The notes below the pieces were generated by a model, which had not been told where the DNA came from, searched no databases, and was given only the letters and a program-made list of their open reading frames with translations. 64,000 bases of DNA from Variovorax sp. MHTC-1. GTDB lineage: Bacteria; Pseudomonadota; Gammaproteobacteria; Burkholderiales; Burkholderiaceae_C. The DNA lies in NCBI RefSeq assembly GCF_003984645.1, contig NZ_RWKI01000019.1:1-64000 (forward strand), in the 5' to 3' direction. The position numbers and the translations under genes are program-made. Of the stretch, positions 33,812-43,679 are shown one piece after another (the first letter of the stretch is position 1; every line of letters begins with the position of its first letter).

Positions 33812-34923
33812 GCGATGAAGTGGTCCTGTTCGACGAGATCCAGGCGGCCGGCGGCCGGCGCTTCGGCGTGGCGACGCTCAACACGCCTGCGGCGCTCAAT
33901 GCGCTCTCGGTGGCGATGGTGCGGCTGCTCACGCCGAAGCTGCGCGAGTGGGCGCAGGATGCGGGCGTTGCCGGCGTGCTGCTGCAGGCCGCAGGCGAGA
34001 AGGCCTTCTGTGCCGGCGGCGACCTGCGCCAGCTCTACCAGACGCTGCGCGAATGCGGGCCCGAACGCAATTCCTACGCCGAGCGCTTCTTCGCCGAGGA
34101 GTACGAGCTCGATTACCTGATCCATACCTTCCCCAAGCCCGTCCTGTGCTGGGGCCACGGCATCGTGATGGGCGGCGGCATCGGGCTCATGGCGGGGGCC
34201 TCGCACCGCGTGGCCACGGCCCAGAGCCGCCTCGCGATGCCCGAGATCAGCATCGGCCTGTACCCCGACGTGGGCGGCAGCTGGTTCCTGCGCCGCATGC
34301 CGGGGCGCGTGGGCTTGTTCCTCGCGCTCACGGCGGCCCACCTCAATGCCGCTGATGCCATCTTCTGCGGCCTGGCCGACCTGTTGGTGCCGCACGAGCG
34401 CAAGGCACAGGTGCTGGACGAGATCGCCGCAGGCACATGGACCGGCGAGGCCAAGTCCGATCGCGCCGCGCTGTCGCGCATCCTGCTGCGTGCGGGCGAA
34501 GGCGCGGAGCTGCCGCCTTCCAAGGTGCGCGAGCATTTCGACACCATCAACGCCCTGATGGCCGGCGACGACTTGCACGACATCGCCAAGCGGCTGCTCG
34601 CGTTGCAAAGCGAAGACCCCTGGCTGCAGACCGCGGCGAAGACCTTCGCCAAGGGCGCGCCGAGCTCGGCGACGCTCAGCTTCGAACTCTGGCAGCGCGT
34701 GCACCGCATGTCGCTGGCCGAAGTCTTCCGGCTCGAGTACCGGGCCTCGCTGGGCTTCTGCGCGCACAAGGACTTTGCCGAGGGCATCCGCGCCGTGCTG
34801 ATCGACAAGGATCGCAATCCGAAGTGGGACCCGGCCACGCTCGAAGAGATCACGCCCGAGTTCGTCGCAGACCATCTGCGCGTGCGCGGCGAGATGCCTG
34901 CAGAACTCGCATCGCTGACCTGA
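33808..34923 (+). CDS. 3-hydroxyisobutyryl-CoA hydrolase (enoyl-CoA hydratase/isomerase family)
   Basis: A 371-residue crotonase-fold protein with the long C-terminus characteristic of HIBCH. Markers: AFCAGGDLRQLYQ, the oxyanion segment GHGIVMGGGIGLMAGASHRV, and MPEISIGLYPDVGGSWFLRRMPG, which carries the HIBCH catalytic glutamate and aspartate. A hydratase could also be needed for methacrylyl-CoA; none is separately encoded here, so another crotonase in the genome must do that step. It overlaps the dehydrogenase stop by four bases. Confidence 0.92.
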   Translation: MSDEVVLFDEIQAAGGRRFGVATLNTPAALNALSVAMVRLLTPKLREWAQDAGVAGVLLQAAGEKAFCAGGDLRQLYQTLRECGPERNSYAERFFAEEYELDYLIHTFPKPVLCWGHGIVMGGGIGLMAGASHRVATAQSRLAMPEISIGLYPDVGGSWFLRRMPGRVGLFLALTAAHLNAADAIFCGLADLLVPHERKAQVLDEIAAGTWTGEAKSDRAALSRILLRAGEGAELPPSKVREHFDTINALMAGDDLHDIAKRLLALQSEDPWLQTAAKTFAKGAPSSATLSFELWQRVHRMSLAEVFRLEYRASLGFCAHKDFAEGIRAVLIDKDRNPKWDPATLEEITPEFVADHLRVRGEMPAELASLT

Positions 34924-34952
34924 CAGCCATCGCACGAATAACGGAGACACAC

Positions 34953-35846
34953 ATGAAGATCGCATTCATCGGCCTCGGCCACATGGGCGGCCCGATGGCC
35001 CTCAACCTGCACAAGGCCGGCCACGCGCTCAGCGCTTTCGATCTCTCGGCCGAGGCCTGCCGGAAGCTCGGCGCCGAAGGCCTGCCCATCGCCAAGTCGG
35101 CGGTGGACACGCTCGCCGGCGCCGAGGTGCTGATCAGCATGCTGCCCGCAAGCCAGCATGTGGAGTCGCTCTACCTCGGCAGCGACGGCCAGCCCGGCCT
35201 GATGGAGAAGATCCCGGCCGGCACGCTGGTGATCGACAGCAGCACGATCGCCGCTGCGACTTCGCGCAAGGTGGCGGAGGCGGGCGCGAAGCGCGGCGTG
35301 GCCGTGATCGATGCGCCCGTGTCCGGCGGCACCGGCGGCGCGATCGCCGGCACGCTGACCTTCATGGTCGGCGGCTCCGAAGCGGATCTCGAACGCGCGC
35401 GCCCGGTGCTCGAGAAGATGGGCGCCAACATCTTCCACGCCGGTGGCGCAGGCGCGGGCCAGACGGCCAAGATCTGCAACAACATGCTGCTCGGCATCCT
35501 GATGATCGGCACCTCCGAAGCCATCGCGCTCGGTGTCGCCAACGGGCTCGATCCCAAGGTGCTGTCGGAGATCATGCGGCGCAGCTCGGGCGGCAACTGG
35601 GCGCTCGAAAAGTACAACCCGCTGCCCGGCGTGATGGAGAACGCGCCGGCCTCCAAGGGCTACGCCGGCGGCTTCGGCACCGACCTGATGCTCAAGGACC
35701 TGGGCCTCGCGCAGGAGAGCGCTGCCGCGGTGCGCGCCGCCACGCCGCTCGGCGGCCTGGCGCGCAATCTTTATGCGGCACACAGCCTGGCCGGCCATGG
35801 CGCGCTCGATTTCTCGAGCGTGATCAAGCTGGTGCAGAAGAAGTAG
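34953..35846 (+). CDS. mmsB: 3-hydroxyisobutyrate dehydrogenase
   Basis: A 297-residue NAD-dependent beta-hydroxyacid dehydrogenase. The Rossmann motif GLGHMG is at 7-12, the substrate motif DAPVSGGTGGA at 120-130, and catalytic Lys-173 lies in GQTAKICNNMLLG. GSGGNWALEKYNP-like text (SSGGNWALEKYNPLPGVM) is typical of HIBADH rather than tartronate semialdehyde reductase. ACGGAGAC precedes the ATG. It converts 3-hydroxyisobutyrate to methylmalonate semialdehyde, the substrate of MmsA at the start of the same operon. Confidence 0.95.
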   Translation: MKIAFIGLGHMGGPMALNLHKAGHALSAFDLSAEACRKLGAEGLPIAKSAVDTLAGAEVLISMLPASQHVESLYLGSDGQPGLMEKIPAGTLVIDSSTIAAATSRKVAEAGAKRGVAVIDAPVSGGTGGAIAGTLTFMVGGSEADLERARPVLEKMGANIFHAGGAGAGQTAKICNNMLLGILMIGTSEAIALGVANGLDPKVLSEIMRRSSGGNWALEKYNPLPGVMENAPASKGYAGGFGTDLMLKDLGLAQESAAAVRAATPLGGLARNLYAAHSLAGHGALDFSSVIKLVQKK

Positions 35847-35892
35847 GGTGCCGCCAGGGGCGGGCTGACGCGGGATCGCAACGCGGCCTGCA

Positions 35893-35930
35893 GCCGCCGC
35901 CGAGAAGTAGTCCACGGCGGCGGCGTTTAT
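35893..35930 (+). terminator. Probable terminator of the valine operon
   Basis: GCCGCCGCCG (35893-35902) pairs with CGGCGGCGGC (35915-35924) around a 12-base loop, followed by GTTTAT. It lies 46 bp after the mmsB stop. The T-run is short, so efficiency is uncertain. Confidence 0.5.
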
Positions 35931-35997
35931 GTCGCCGGCACGGCGCCCGCGCTTCGCGGACTGCCTAGCATGCGGGTTTACCGTCTTCGGCCGCCCC

Positions 35998-37863
<1,866 letters not shown>

Positions 37864-37872
37864 GCGCCGCCC

Positions 37873-38799
37873 TCAGAGCAGCTCGATCCCGGGCAGGCTC
37901 TTGAAGCAGCTCTCGCGCGTGATGCGCACGAAGTCTTCGAGCCAGGGCCGCGCCGAGGTCGCGGCGGTGCAGGCCATGTGCAGCTCGCCTGTCAGCCCCT
38001 TGCGGCCCACGGGCCGGGCCGTGACGTAGCCGCGGTCCAGGTAGTTCTGCACGGCCCACAAGGGCAGGGCCGCAATGCCGCGGCCGCTGGCCACCAGCTG
38101 CAGCATCGCGACCGTGAGCTCGGTGGTGCGGCGCTGCGCGGGCTCGACGCCTGCCGGCGCCAGCACCTGGCGCACGATGTCGAGCATGTCGTCGGGCACC
38201 GGGTAGGTGATCAGCGTCTGGTCAGCGAAGTGGCGGGCCGTGAGATGCGTCTTCGCCGCGAGCGGATGCTCGTTGGCCAGCAAGGCCATGATCTCGAAGC
38301 GAAACAGCGGGTGGTAGTCGACCGTCTCGTCCGGATCCTGCTCGGACACGATGGCCACCTCGGCGCGCTTCTGCATCACCAGCGCGATCGGGTCGGGATG
38401 GAAGCCCGAGACGATGTCGAGCTCGATCTCGGGCCAGCGGTTGCGAAACGCATCCATCGCCGGCATCAGCCAGTCGAAGCAGGTGTGGCACTCGACCACG
38501 ATGCGCAGCTGCCCGGCGCCGCCCTGCGCCAGGCGCGCCACGTCGCGCTCCGCCTCCTCGACCAGCGGCAGGGCCGCATCGGCCAGCCGCAGCAGGCGCA
38601 GGCCGGCGCCGCTGAACTGCGGCGGCACCGATTTGCGCTCGAACAAGGCCGCGCCGTAGCGCTCCTCGAGCAGCTTGACCTGGTGCGACAGCGCCGACTG
38701 CGTGAGGTTGAGCAGCTGGGCGGCGCGCACCAGGCTGCCGGTGTCGCGCAGCGCGACCAGGGTGCGGAGATGGCGGATCTCGAGAACGGATTGGGCCAT
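37873..38799 (-). CDS. metR: LysR-family regulator MetR
   Basis: A 308-residue LysR activator of methionine synthesis, responding to homocysteine. The HTH includes LEIRHLRTLVALRDTGSLVRAAQLLNLTQSALSHQVKLLEE (key part NLTQSALSHQVK), strongly MetR-like, and the ligand domain has ELDIVSGFHPDPIALV. It is divergent from metE over 70 bp, the classic arrangement. In that gap ATTCAA and TTGAAT form a widely spaced inverted pair; I do not see an unambiguous TGAA-N5-TTCA box. Confidence 0.92.
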   Translation of the reverse strand: MAQSVLEIRHLRTLVALRDTGSLVRAAQLLNLTQSALSHQVKLLEERYGAALFERKSVPPQFSGAGLRLLRLADAALPLVEEAERDVARLAQGGAGQLRIVVECHTCFDWLMPAMDAFRNRWPEIELDIVSGFHPDPIALVMQKRAEVAIVSEQDPDETVDYHPLFRFEIMALLANEHPLAAKTHLTARHFADQTLITYPVPDDMLDIVRQVLAPAGVEPAQRRTTELTVAMLQLVASGRGIAALPLWAVQNYLDRGYVTARPVGRKGLTGELHMACTAATSARPWLEDFVRITRESCFKSLPGIELL

Positions 38800-38869
38800 G
38801 AATGAAATTCAAGTTGACGGGCAAAAGCTTTCGTTTGAATCATAGGCGAGGAACGCCGACCATCAGGGG

Positions 38870-41197
38870 ATGACACGTATCCACACTCTCGGCTTTCCGC
38901 GCATGGGCGCGCAGCGCGAACTCAAGTTCGCCCTCGAACAACACTGGCGCGGCGAGATCGACCGCGATGCGCTCGAAGCCGTCGGCCGCGAGCTGCGCGC
39001 GCGCCACTGGCAGGCCCAGTGCGACGCGGGCCTCGACTTCGTGACGGTGGGCGACTTCGCCTTCTACGATCACGTGGCCAACCACATTCAACTGCTGGGC
39101 TGCGAGCCGGCGCGCTTCGACTTCCGCGGCGACGAGCCGGAGCTTTCGCGCTACTTCGCGATGGCCAGGGGCGTCGCCGACGAAGTGCACGAGCACGGCT
39201 GCACCCATGTCGACCACGGCACCTTCGCGCTCGAGATGACCAAGTGGTTCGACACCAACTACCACTACCTCGTGCCGGAGTTCTCCCCGGCCACGCGCTT
39301 CAGCCTGCAATCGTTCCGCCTGTTCGACGAGGTGGCCGAGGCGCAGAAGGCCGGCCACGCGGTCAAGGCCGTGCTGCTGGGGCCGCTGAGCTTCCTCTGG
39401 CTCGGCAAGGAGAAGGAGGCCGGCTTCGATCGCTTCAGCCTGCTCGAATCGCTCTTGCCGGTCTACGAGCAGTTGCTCGCGCGCCTCAAGGCGCAGGGCG
39501 TCGAATGGGTTCAGATCGACGAGCCCATTCTCGGCCTGGACCTGCCCGACGCCTGGCGCCATGCCTTCGAGCGCAGCTACTGGCAGCTCGCGCGCCGGGC
39601 GCCGAAACTGCTCCTGGCCACCTATTTCTCGCCGCTCTCGGACAACCTGCGCCTGGCATGCCAGCTGCCGGTGGCCGGCCTGCATGTCGATGCGGTGCGC
39701 GCGCCCGACGAACTCACCGGCGTGGCCGACTGGCTGCCGGCGCACAAGGTGCTGTCGATCGGCATCGTCGATGGCCGCAACATCTGGCGCACCGATCCGG
39801 ACGCTGCGCTCGCGCGCCTGCGGCCCGTCGCGGACAAGCACCAGGGCGAACTGTGGATCGCGCCTTCGTGCTCGCTGCTGCACGTGCCTTTCAGCCTCGC
39901 GGGGGAGAACAAGCTCGACGCCGAATTGAAGAGCTGGCTTGCCTTAGCGGTGGAGAAGCTGGACGAGCTGCGGGTGCTGTGCGCCGCGCTCGACGGCAAC
40001 GAAGCCGGCGTGCACGACGAACTCGCTGCGGCACGCGCCGCCGTAGCCGCCCGCCGCGCGAGCGCGCGCGTGCACCGCGCAGACGTGGCACTGCGCCTCG
40101 CGCGCCGCGTGGCCGGCGACGATCGTCGCGCTTCGCCCTTCGCCGTGCGGCAGGCGGTGCAGCGCATGCGCTTCGCGCTGCCGCCGCTGCCGACCACCAC
40201 CATCGGTTCCTTCCCGCAGACGGCCGAGATCCGCGCCGCGCGCGCTGCCGTCAAGCGCGGCGCGCTCGATGCCGCTGGCTACCGCGAGAAGATGCATGCC
40301 GAGATCGCGCTCGCGGTGCGCAAGCAGGAAGAGCTGGACATCGACGTGCTGGTGCACGGCGAGGCCGAGCGCAACGACATGGTCGAGTACTTCGGCGAGC
40401 AGCTCGACGGCTTCGCCCTCACTGCCAACGGCTGGGTGCAGTCCTACGGTTCGCGCTGCGTCAAGCCGCCCGTCATCTACGGCGACGTGGCGCGCCCGGC
40501 GCCGATGACGGTGGAGTGGACCGCCTATGCGCAAAGCCTCACGGCCCGGCCGATGAAGGGCATGCTGACCGGGCCGGTCACCATCCTGCAATGGTCTTTC
40601 GTGCGCGACGACCAGCCGCGCAGCGTGACGACCGAACAGATCGCCTGGGCGATCCGCGACGAGGTGATCGACCTGGAGCGCGCCGACATCGGCATCATCC
40701 AGATCGACGAGCCGGCGATCCGCGAAGGCCTGCCGCTGCGCCGTACCGGCTGGAAGGCCTATCTGGAAAGCGCGACGCGCGCCTTTCGCATCAGCGCCTC
40801 GGGCGTGGCCGACCGCACGCAGATCCACACCCACATGTGCTACTCGGAATTCAACGACATCCTGTCCGAGATCGCGGCGATGGACGCCGACGTGATCACC
40901 ATCGAGACCAGCCGCTCCGACATGGAATTGCTGCGCGGTTTCGGCGAGTTCAAGTACCCGAACGAGATCGGCCCCGGCGTTTACGACATCCATTCGCCGC
41001 GCGTGCCGGCCGTGGACGAGATGGTGCGCCTGATGCGCAAGGCCGCGGCCGTGGTGCCGCCGGCCAACCTGTGGGTCAACCCCGACTGCGGGCTGAAGAC
41101 GCGCGGCTGGCCGGAGACCGAGGCGGCGCTGGTGAACATGGTGGCGGCGGCGAAGGTGTTGCGACAGGAGCTCGCGTCGGTCTCTAGGGCCTGTTAA
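38870..41197 (+). CDS. metE: Cobalamin-independent methionine synthase
   Basis: A 775-residue enzyme that transfers methyl from 5-methyltetrahydropteroyl-triglutamate to homocysteine. The N-terminal half starts ITHTLGFPRMGAQRELK-like (TRIHTLGFPRMG). The catalytic C-terminal barrel has PTTTIGSFPQT and zinc ligands His-655 and Cys-657 (HTHMCYSEF) and Cys-740 (NPDCGLKTR), with a glutamate between. The last codons run into repeat element B: the frame reads through the element's CTAG and ends at the TAA of its terminal motif, giving the odd tail SVSRAC. The native stop has therefore probably been displaced by a few codons. Confidence 0.96.
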   Translation: MTRIHTLGFPRMGAQRELKFALEQHWRGEIDRDALEAVGRELRARHWQAQCDAGLDFVTVGDFAFYDHVANHIQLLGCEPARFDFRGDEPELSRYFAMARGVADEVHEHGCTHVDHGTFALEMTKWFDTNYHYLVPEFSPATRFSLQSFRLFDEVAEAQKAGHAVKAVLLGPLSFLWLGKEKEAGFDRFSLLESLLPVYEQLLARLKAQGVEWVQIDEPILGLDLPDAWRHAFERSYWQLARRAPKLLLATYFSPLSDNLRLACQLPVAGLHVDAVRAPDELTGVADWLPAHKVLSIGIVDGRNIWRTDPDAALARLRPVADKHQGELWIAPSCSLLHVPFSLAGENKLDAELKSWLALAVEKLDELRVLCAALDGNEAGVHDELAAARAAVAARRASARVHRADVALRLARRVAGDDRRASPFAVRQAVQRMRFALPPLPTTTIGSFPQTAEIRAARAAVKRGALDAAGYREKMHAEIALAVRKQEELDIDVLVHGEAERNDMVEYFGEQLDGFALTANGWVQSYGSRCVKPPVIYGDVARPAPMTVEWTAYAQSLTARPMKGMLTGPVTILQWSFVRDDQPRSVTTEQIAWAIRDEVIDLERADIGIIQIDEPAIREGLPLRRTGWKAYLESATRAFRISASGVADRTQIHTHMCYSEFNDILSEIAAMDADVITIETSRSDMELLRGFGEFKYPNEIGPGVYDIHSPRVPAVDEMVRLMRKAAAVVPPANLWVNPDCGLKTRGWPETEAALVNMVAAAKVLRQELASVSRAC

Positions 41198-41455
41198 CGC
41201 TATTTGCGGGGATCGCGTTGCCCAGCCAAGGGGCTGGATGCAAGGCGCCCGCGCGCAGCAAGGCTTGCGCCTTGCAAGCGCGGGCAACGCCGCAGACGGC
41301 CCCTTGGCTGGGCAACCCGAAGGGAAGGCCTGCCAGGGCGCGCCACTCGGCGTTGCGCTCCTTGTGCGTGCCGACGCACGCACGGCGTCGCGCGCCTTGA
41401 TTGGCCCGCCCTGGCAGGCCTTCGCGACCCCGCAAATAGCGCTAACAGGCCCTAG
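41184..41455. repeat. Element B, copy 1 (272 bp, terminal inverted repeats)
   Basis: Both ends carry CTAG followed by an inverted repeat: GGGCCTGTTAACGCTATTTG on the left, and CAAATAGCGCTAACAGGCCC before the right CTAG. The interior has long self-complementary blocks (GCCCAGCCAAGGGGC...GCCCCTTGGCTGGGC; AAGGCCTGCCAGGGCG...CGCCCTGGCAGGCCTT). No transposase or other gene is inside. A copy differing at one base lies inverted at 54183-54454. Its size, termini and flanking tetranucleotide resemble a miniature inverted-repeat transposable element. Confidence 0.85.
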
Positions 41456-41618
41456 GCGCTGAATCATTGAAATGGGCGGTGAGGGGACGCCCGAGACGGG
41501 ATGCGATGCAAGGCGCAAAGCGCAGCGATACCCGTAGGTATCGCGAGCATTTGCAACGCCGCAGCGCGCCCGTATCGGGTGGACAGCACCGACCGATTTC
41601 AGTGATTCAGTGGTCTAG
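41452..41618. repeat. Element A, copy 2 (complete, 167 bp)
   Basis: It shares its first CTAG (41452-41455) with the end of element B and finishes with CTAG at 41615-41618. Terminal inverted repeats: CTGAATCATTGAAAT at the left against ATTTCAGTGATTCAG at the right (one mismatch). Other copies are 1-156 and the truncated 54070-54186. It has no gene. The right CTAG provides the stop codon of the zinc-ribbon gene on the minus strand. The 41198-41614 interval consists only of elements B and A. Confidence 0.85.
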
Positions 41619-41908
41619 GTGATATGAACGCGCTGGAGGACCAGGAAGCCCCCCAGCGAGGCAGTGCCTATCGCCAGCGCCAGCAGACCCAGGCGCATCC
41701 GGAACCCCATGGTCCTGCCCGGCGGTGCGGCAGCAGGAGCCAGCGGCGCCCTGTTCGATATGGGCCAGCCGTTCAGGCGTGGCCCCTTGCTCAATTCCAT
41801 CGCGGAGAAGCCGGCGGGCGCCAGGCGGCGCAGCGCGCTGGCGCAGCTCTCGCAGAACATCGCACTGTCGGGGTTGGGGGTTCTGCAGACGTCGCAGACC
41901 ACGGGCAT
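41615..41908 (-). CDS. Small zinc-ribbon membrane protein
   Basis: A 97-residue protein with a four-cysteine zinc ribbon at the N-terminus (VVCDVCRTPNPDSAMFCESC, residues 3-22) and one transmembrane helix near the C-terminus (LGLLALAIGTASLGGFLVL). The start was chosen by comparison with the paralogue at 42496-43224: in both, GGAGTTCCCC immediately precedes the ATG and the protein starts M-P/S-VVC. The TAG stop is part of the CTAG of element A, so the original C-terminus may have differed. Function unknown; such ribbon-plus-helix proteins often bind partners or nucleic acids. Confidence 0.72.
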   Translation of the reverse strand: MPVVCDVCRTPNPDSAMFCESCASALRRLAPAGFSAMELSKGPRLNGWPISNRAPLAPAAAPPGRTMGFRMRLGLLALAIGTASLGGFLVLQRVHIT

Positions 41909-42008
41909 GGGGAACTCCATCAAAGATTGACCGAAGCCGCCCACTTTCCATAGCGACTGCCGCATGTCTGTCGGCAGCCTCCTACGCGCTGCGCAGGAAT
42001 TCGGCGTT

Positions 42009-42389
42009 CTACGGCCTCGACCTGATGGGCGCGCGCTGCGCCGGGTCGTAGAAGAAGGTCTCCTCGGCGATGCGTTCACCCTCCCAGCGCTGGTAGGCGA
42101 GTTCCTCCATGTGGGTGGCCGTGCCGTCCTTCCACTCGAAATGAAAGATCCAGCGGACGACGACCTTGTCACCGTTCACGAACACGGGGCGCACGCAGGT
42201 CGAACTGATGGATGTGGCCTTGGCCAGCATGGCGCGTTCGCGCGCAATGGCCGCATCGCGGCCGACACGCGGCGCCTCCTGGTTCTCCTGCAGCGAGGCA
42301 TTCGCGGTGTAGAACTCCTCGACGGCTTCGGCATGCGCGTTTTCTTCGACGCGGGCGATGAAGCGTTCGAGGGTGTCGGCGGTGGGCAT
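42009..42389 (-). CDS. NTF2-like (SnoaL-type) protein
   Basis: A 126-residue protein with the cone-shaped NTF2/SnoaL fold pattern: helix TLERFIARVEENAHAEAVEEFYTANASLQ, then strands VRPVFVNGDKVVVRWIFHFEW and MEELAYQRWEGERIAEETFFYD. GAGGAAA lies upstream of the ATG. It sits between two paralogous zinc-ribbon genes on the same strand. The fold is clear; ligand or activity is not. Confidence 0.8.
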   Translation of the reverse strand: MPTADTLERFIARVEENAHAEAVEEFYTANASLQENQEAPRVGRDAAIARERAMLAKATSISSTCVRPVFVNGDKVVVRWIFHFEWKDGTATHMEELAYQRWEGERIAEETFFYDPAQRAPIRSRP

Positions 42390-42495
42390 GGGCTTTTCCT
42401 CTTCGGTGACGGGCTCGGCAGGAGCGCGCGACGATACAGCCATGCCGGAAATTCGCTGATGTGTCGCAGCGGCATACCTGGCGCGCTGCGCAGGC

Positions 42496-43224
42496 TCAGA
42501 AGCTGGGGTTGCGCCGCGCGATGTCGCGCCGCGTCTGCTCGCGCACCGCGTTGCAGTGCGGATGGTGGTTGAACGGACTCTTGGCGCATTGCGCCGCCTC
42601 GCAACGCGCCGCTGCGATGAAGTTGAGATGCGCGCAGGAAGGCCGCGGATCGGCGGCGCCGTTGCCGCCATTGCCGCCGGTGCGGGCCACGATCTTTCGC
42701 GGGGGAACCGTCCGTTCGATCGGCACGTTGGGCTGGTAGGCGGCGGTGGGGCGTTGCTCCGGCTCCGAGCGCACGGGGCCCGGCTCCACGATCGTCTCGG
42801 CCGGACCGAGCGTTTCCACCGTCCGCACCGGCATGGTCGGCACCATGGGCACGCGATCGAGCGGCGCCGCCGGAGGCACCGACGCACGCACCGGCGCCGC
42901 GCGTGCCGCCGGAGCGGCCGCCACGGCAGCGGGCGCGGGGGCCGGCGGCTTGCGCGTCACATAGGCCACCCAACTGCCGAAGCAGGCGGTGATCACGATC
43001 GACAGCACTGCGAAGCGAATCCAGAAGGCGCGCGTTTCGATCGGCAACATGCCGGGCGTCGGGCCTGCGGCAGGCGCGGCTGCAGGCGCCGGCCGCATCG
43101 GCTTCATGCCTTCGAGCGCGGACGGACCGGTGGCGGCAAAGCCGGGCAGCTTGGCCGCGCAGCCGCGGCAGAACATGGCGTTGGCGCGGTTCTCGGTCTT
43201 GCAGGCGGCGCAGACCACGGACAT
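42496..43224 (-). CDS. Zinc-ribbon single-pass membrane protein, larger paralogue
   Basis: A 242-residue protein beginning with a zinc ribbon (VVCAACKTENRANAMFCRGC, residues 3-22) closely similar to the 97-residue protein nearby. A Pro/Ala linker, a transmembrane helix at about 68-86 (WIRFAVLSIVITACFGSWVAY; core FAVLSIVITACFGSW) and a long Pro/Ala-rich outer segment follow. The C-terminal region of about 50 residues has four more cysteines (SCAHLNFIAAARCEAAQCAK, HPHCNAV), perhaps disulfide-bonded in the periplasm. The layout suggests cytosolic sensing coupled to the envelope. I recognise no named family. Confidence 0.78.
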   Translation of the reverse strand: MSVVCAACKTENRANAMFCRGCAAKLPGFAATGPSALEGMKPMRPAPAAAPAAGPTPGMLPIETRAFWIRFAVLSIVITACFGSWVAYVTRKPPAPAPAAVAAAPAARAAPVRASVPPAAPLDRVPMVPTMPVRTVETLGPAETIVEPGPVRSEPEQRPTAAYQPNVPIERTVPPRKIVARTGGNGGNGAADPRPSCAHLNFIAAARCEAAQCAKSPFNHHPHCNAVREQTRRDIARRNPSF

Positions 43225-43249
43225 GGGGAACTCCTTCGAAGCCGGAATG

Positions 43250-43267
43250 CTAGTTGACAGGCCCTAG
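43250..43267. repeat. Short CTAG-bounded fragment of element B terminus
   Basis: CTAGTTGACAGGCCCTAG: the right 13 bases match the end of element B (TTAACAGGCCCTAG) except one base, with another CTAG at the left. It lies 25 bp upstream of the larger zinc-ribbon gene. It may be a deletion remnant or footprint; chance is not excluded for a sequence this short. Confidence 0.4.
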
Positions 43268-43351
43268 GAGTCTGCACGTCCCGCGGCCGCTGTCTGCCAG
43301 CCGCCTCCTACTTCGAAATCAGCCTGTCCAGCGAGATGCCCTGCGAAACGC

Positions 43352-43675
43352 TCAGGCTTCGCGTTCGAGACCCCGGGCGCGCAGCACCGCCTTCAGCCGA
43401 CGCACCTCGTGCTCGAGGTCGAGAATCAGCGCCGCGGCGTCGAGCCCGACGCCGAAGTCGCGCTCGAGCCGGCGCGCTGCGAGCGCGCATTGCAGGTCGG
43501 CGCTGTGGAAGCACCAGTCCTCCGGATGCTCGGCCGGCGCGCGCACTTCGACGATGCCCACCTCGACCAGTTGAACCACCCACTCGATCTCGGCGCCGCA
43601 GGCATGCGCCAGTTCGGGCGCGGCGAGCGGGTGGGATGCGCCCAGGGTCGTGGCATCGAAAGAAGGATTGGCCAT
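43352..43675 (-). CDS. cbpM: Chaperone modulator CbpM
   Basis: A 107-residue protein of the CbpM/MerR-like family that binds CbpA and inhibits both its co-chaperone and DNA-binding activities. It shows the CbpM pattern of an EVVQLVEVGIVEV-like helix-strand (EWVVQLVEVGIVEV), FHSADLQCALAARRLERDFGVG and the C-terminal coil LILDLEHEVRRLKAVLRARG. It starts 4 bp after the cbpA stop, the usual gene order. Confidence 0.9.
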   Translation of the reverse strand: MANPSFDATTLGASHPLAAPELAHACGAEIEWVVQLVEVGIVEVRAPAEHPEDWCFHSADLQCALAARRLERDFGVGLDAAALILDLEHEVRRLKAVLRARGLEREA

Positions 43676-43679
43676 GTCA

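Noticed and set aside
38800..38869. A MetR box (TGAA-N5-TTCA) between metR and metE
   Set aside because: Only TGAA-A-TTCA and a widely spaced ATTCAA/TTGAAT pair are present; spacing does not fit the consensus.
41204..41462. Small open frames inside elements A and B, repeated at 54183-54454
   Set aside because: Identical peptides occur because the repeat is duplicated; frames exist on both strands, have no ribosome site and no family.
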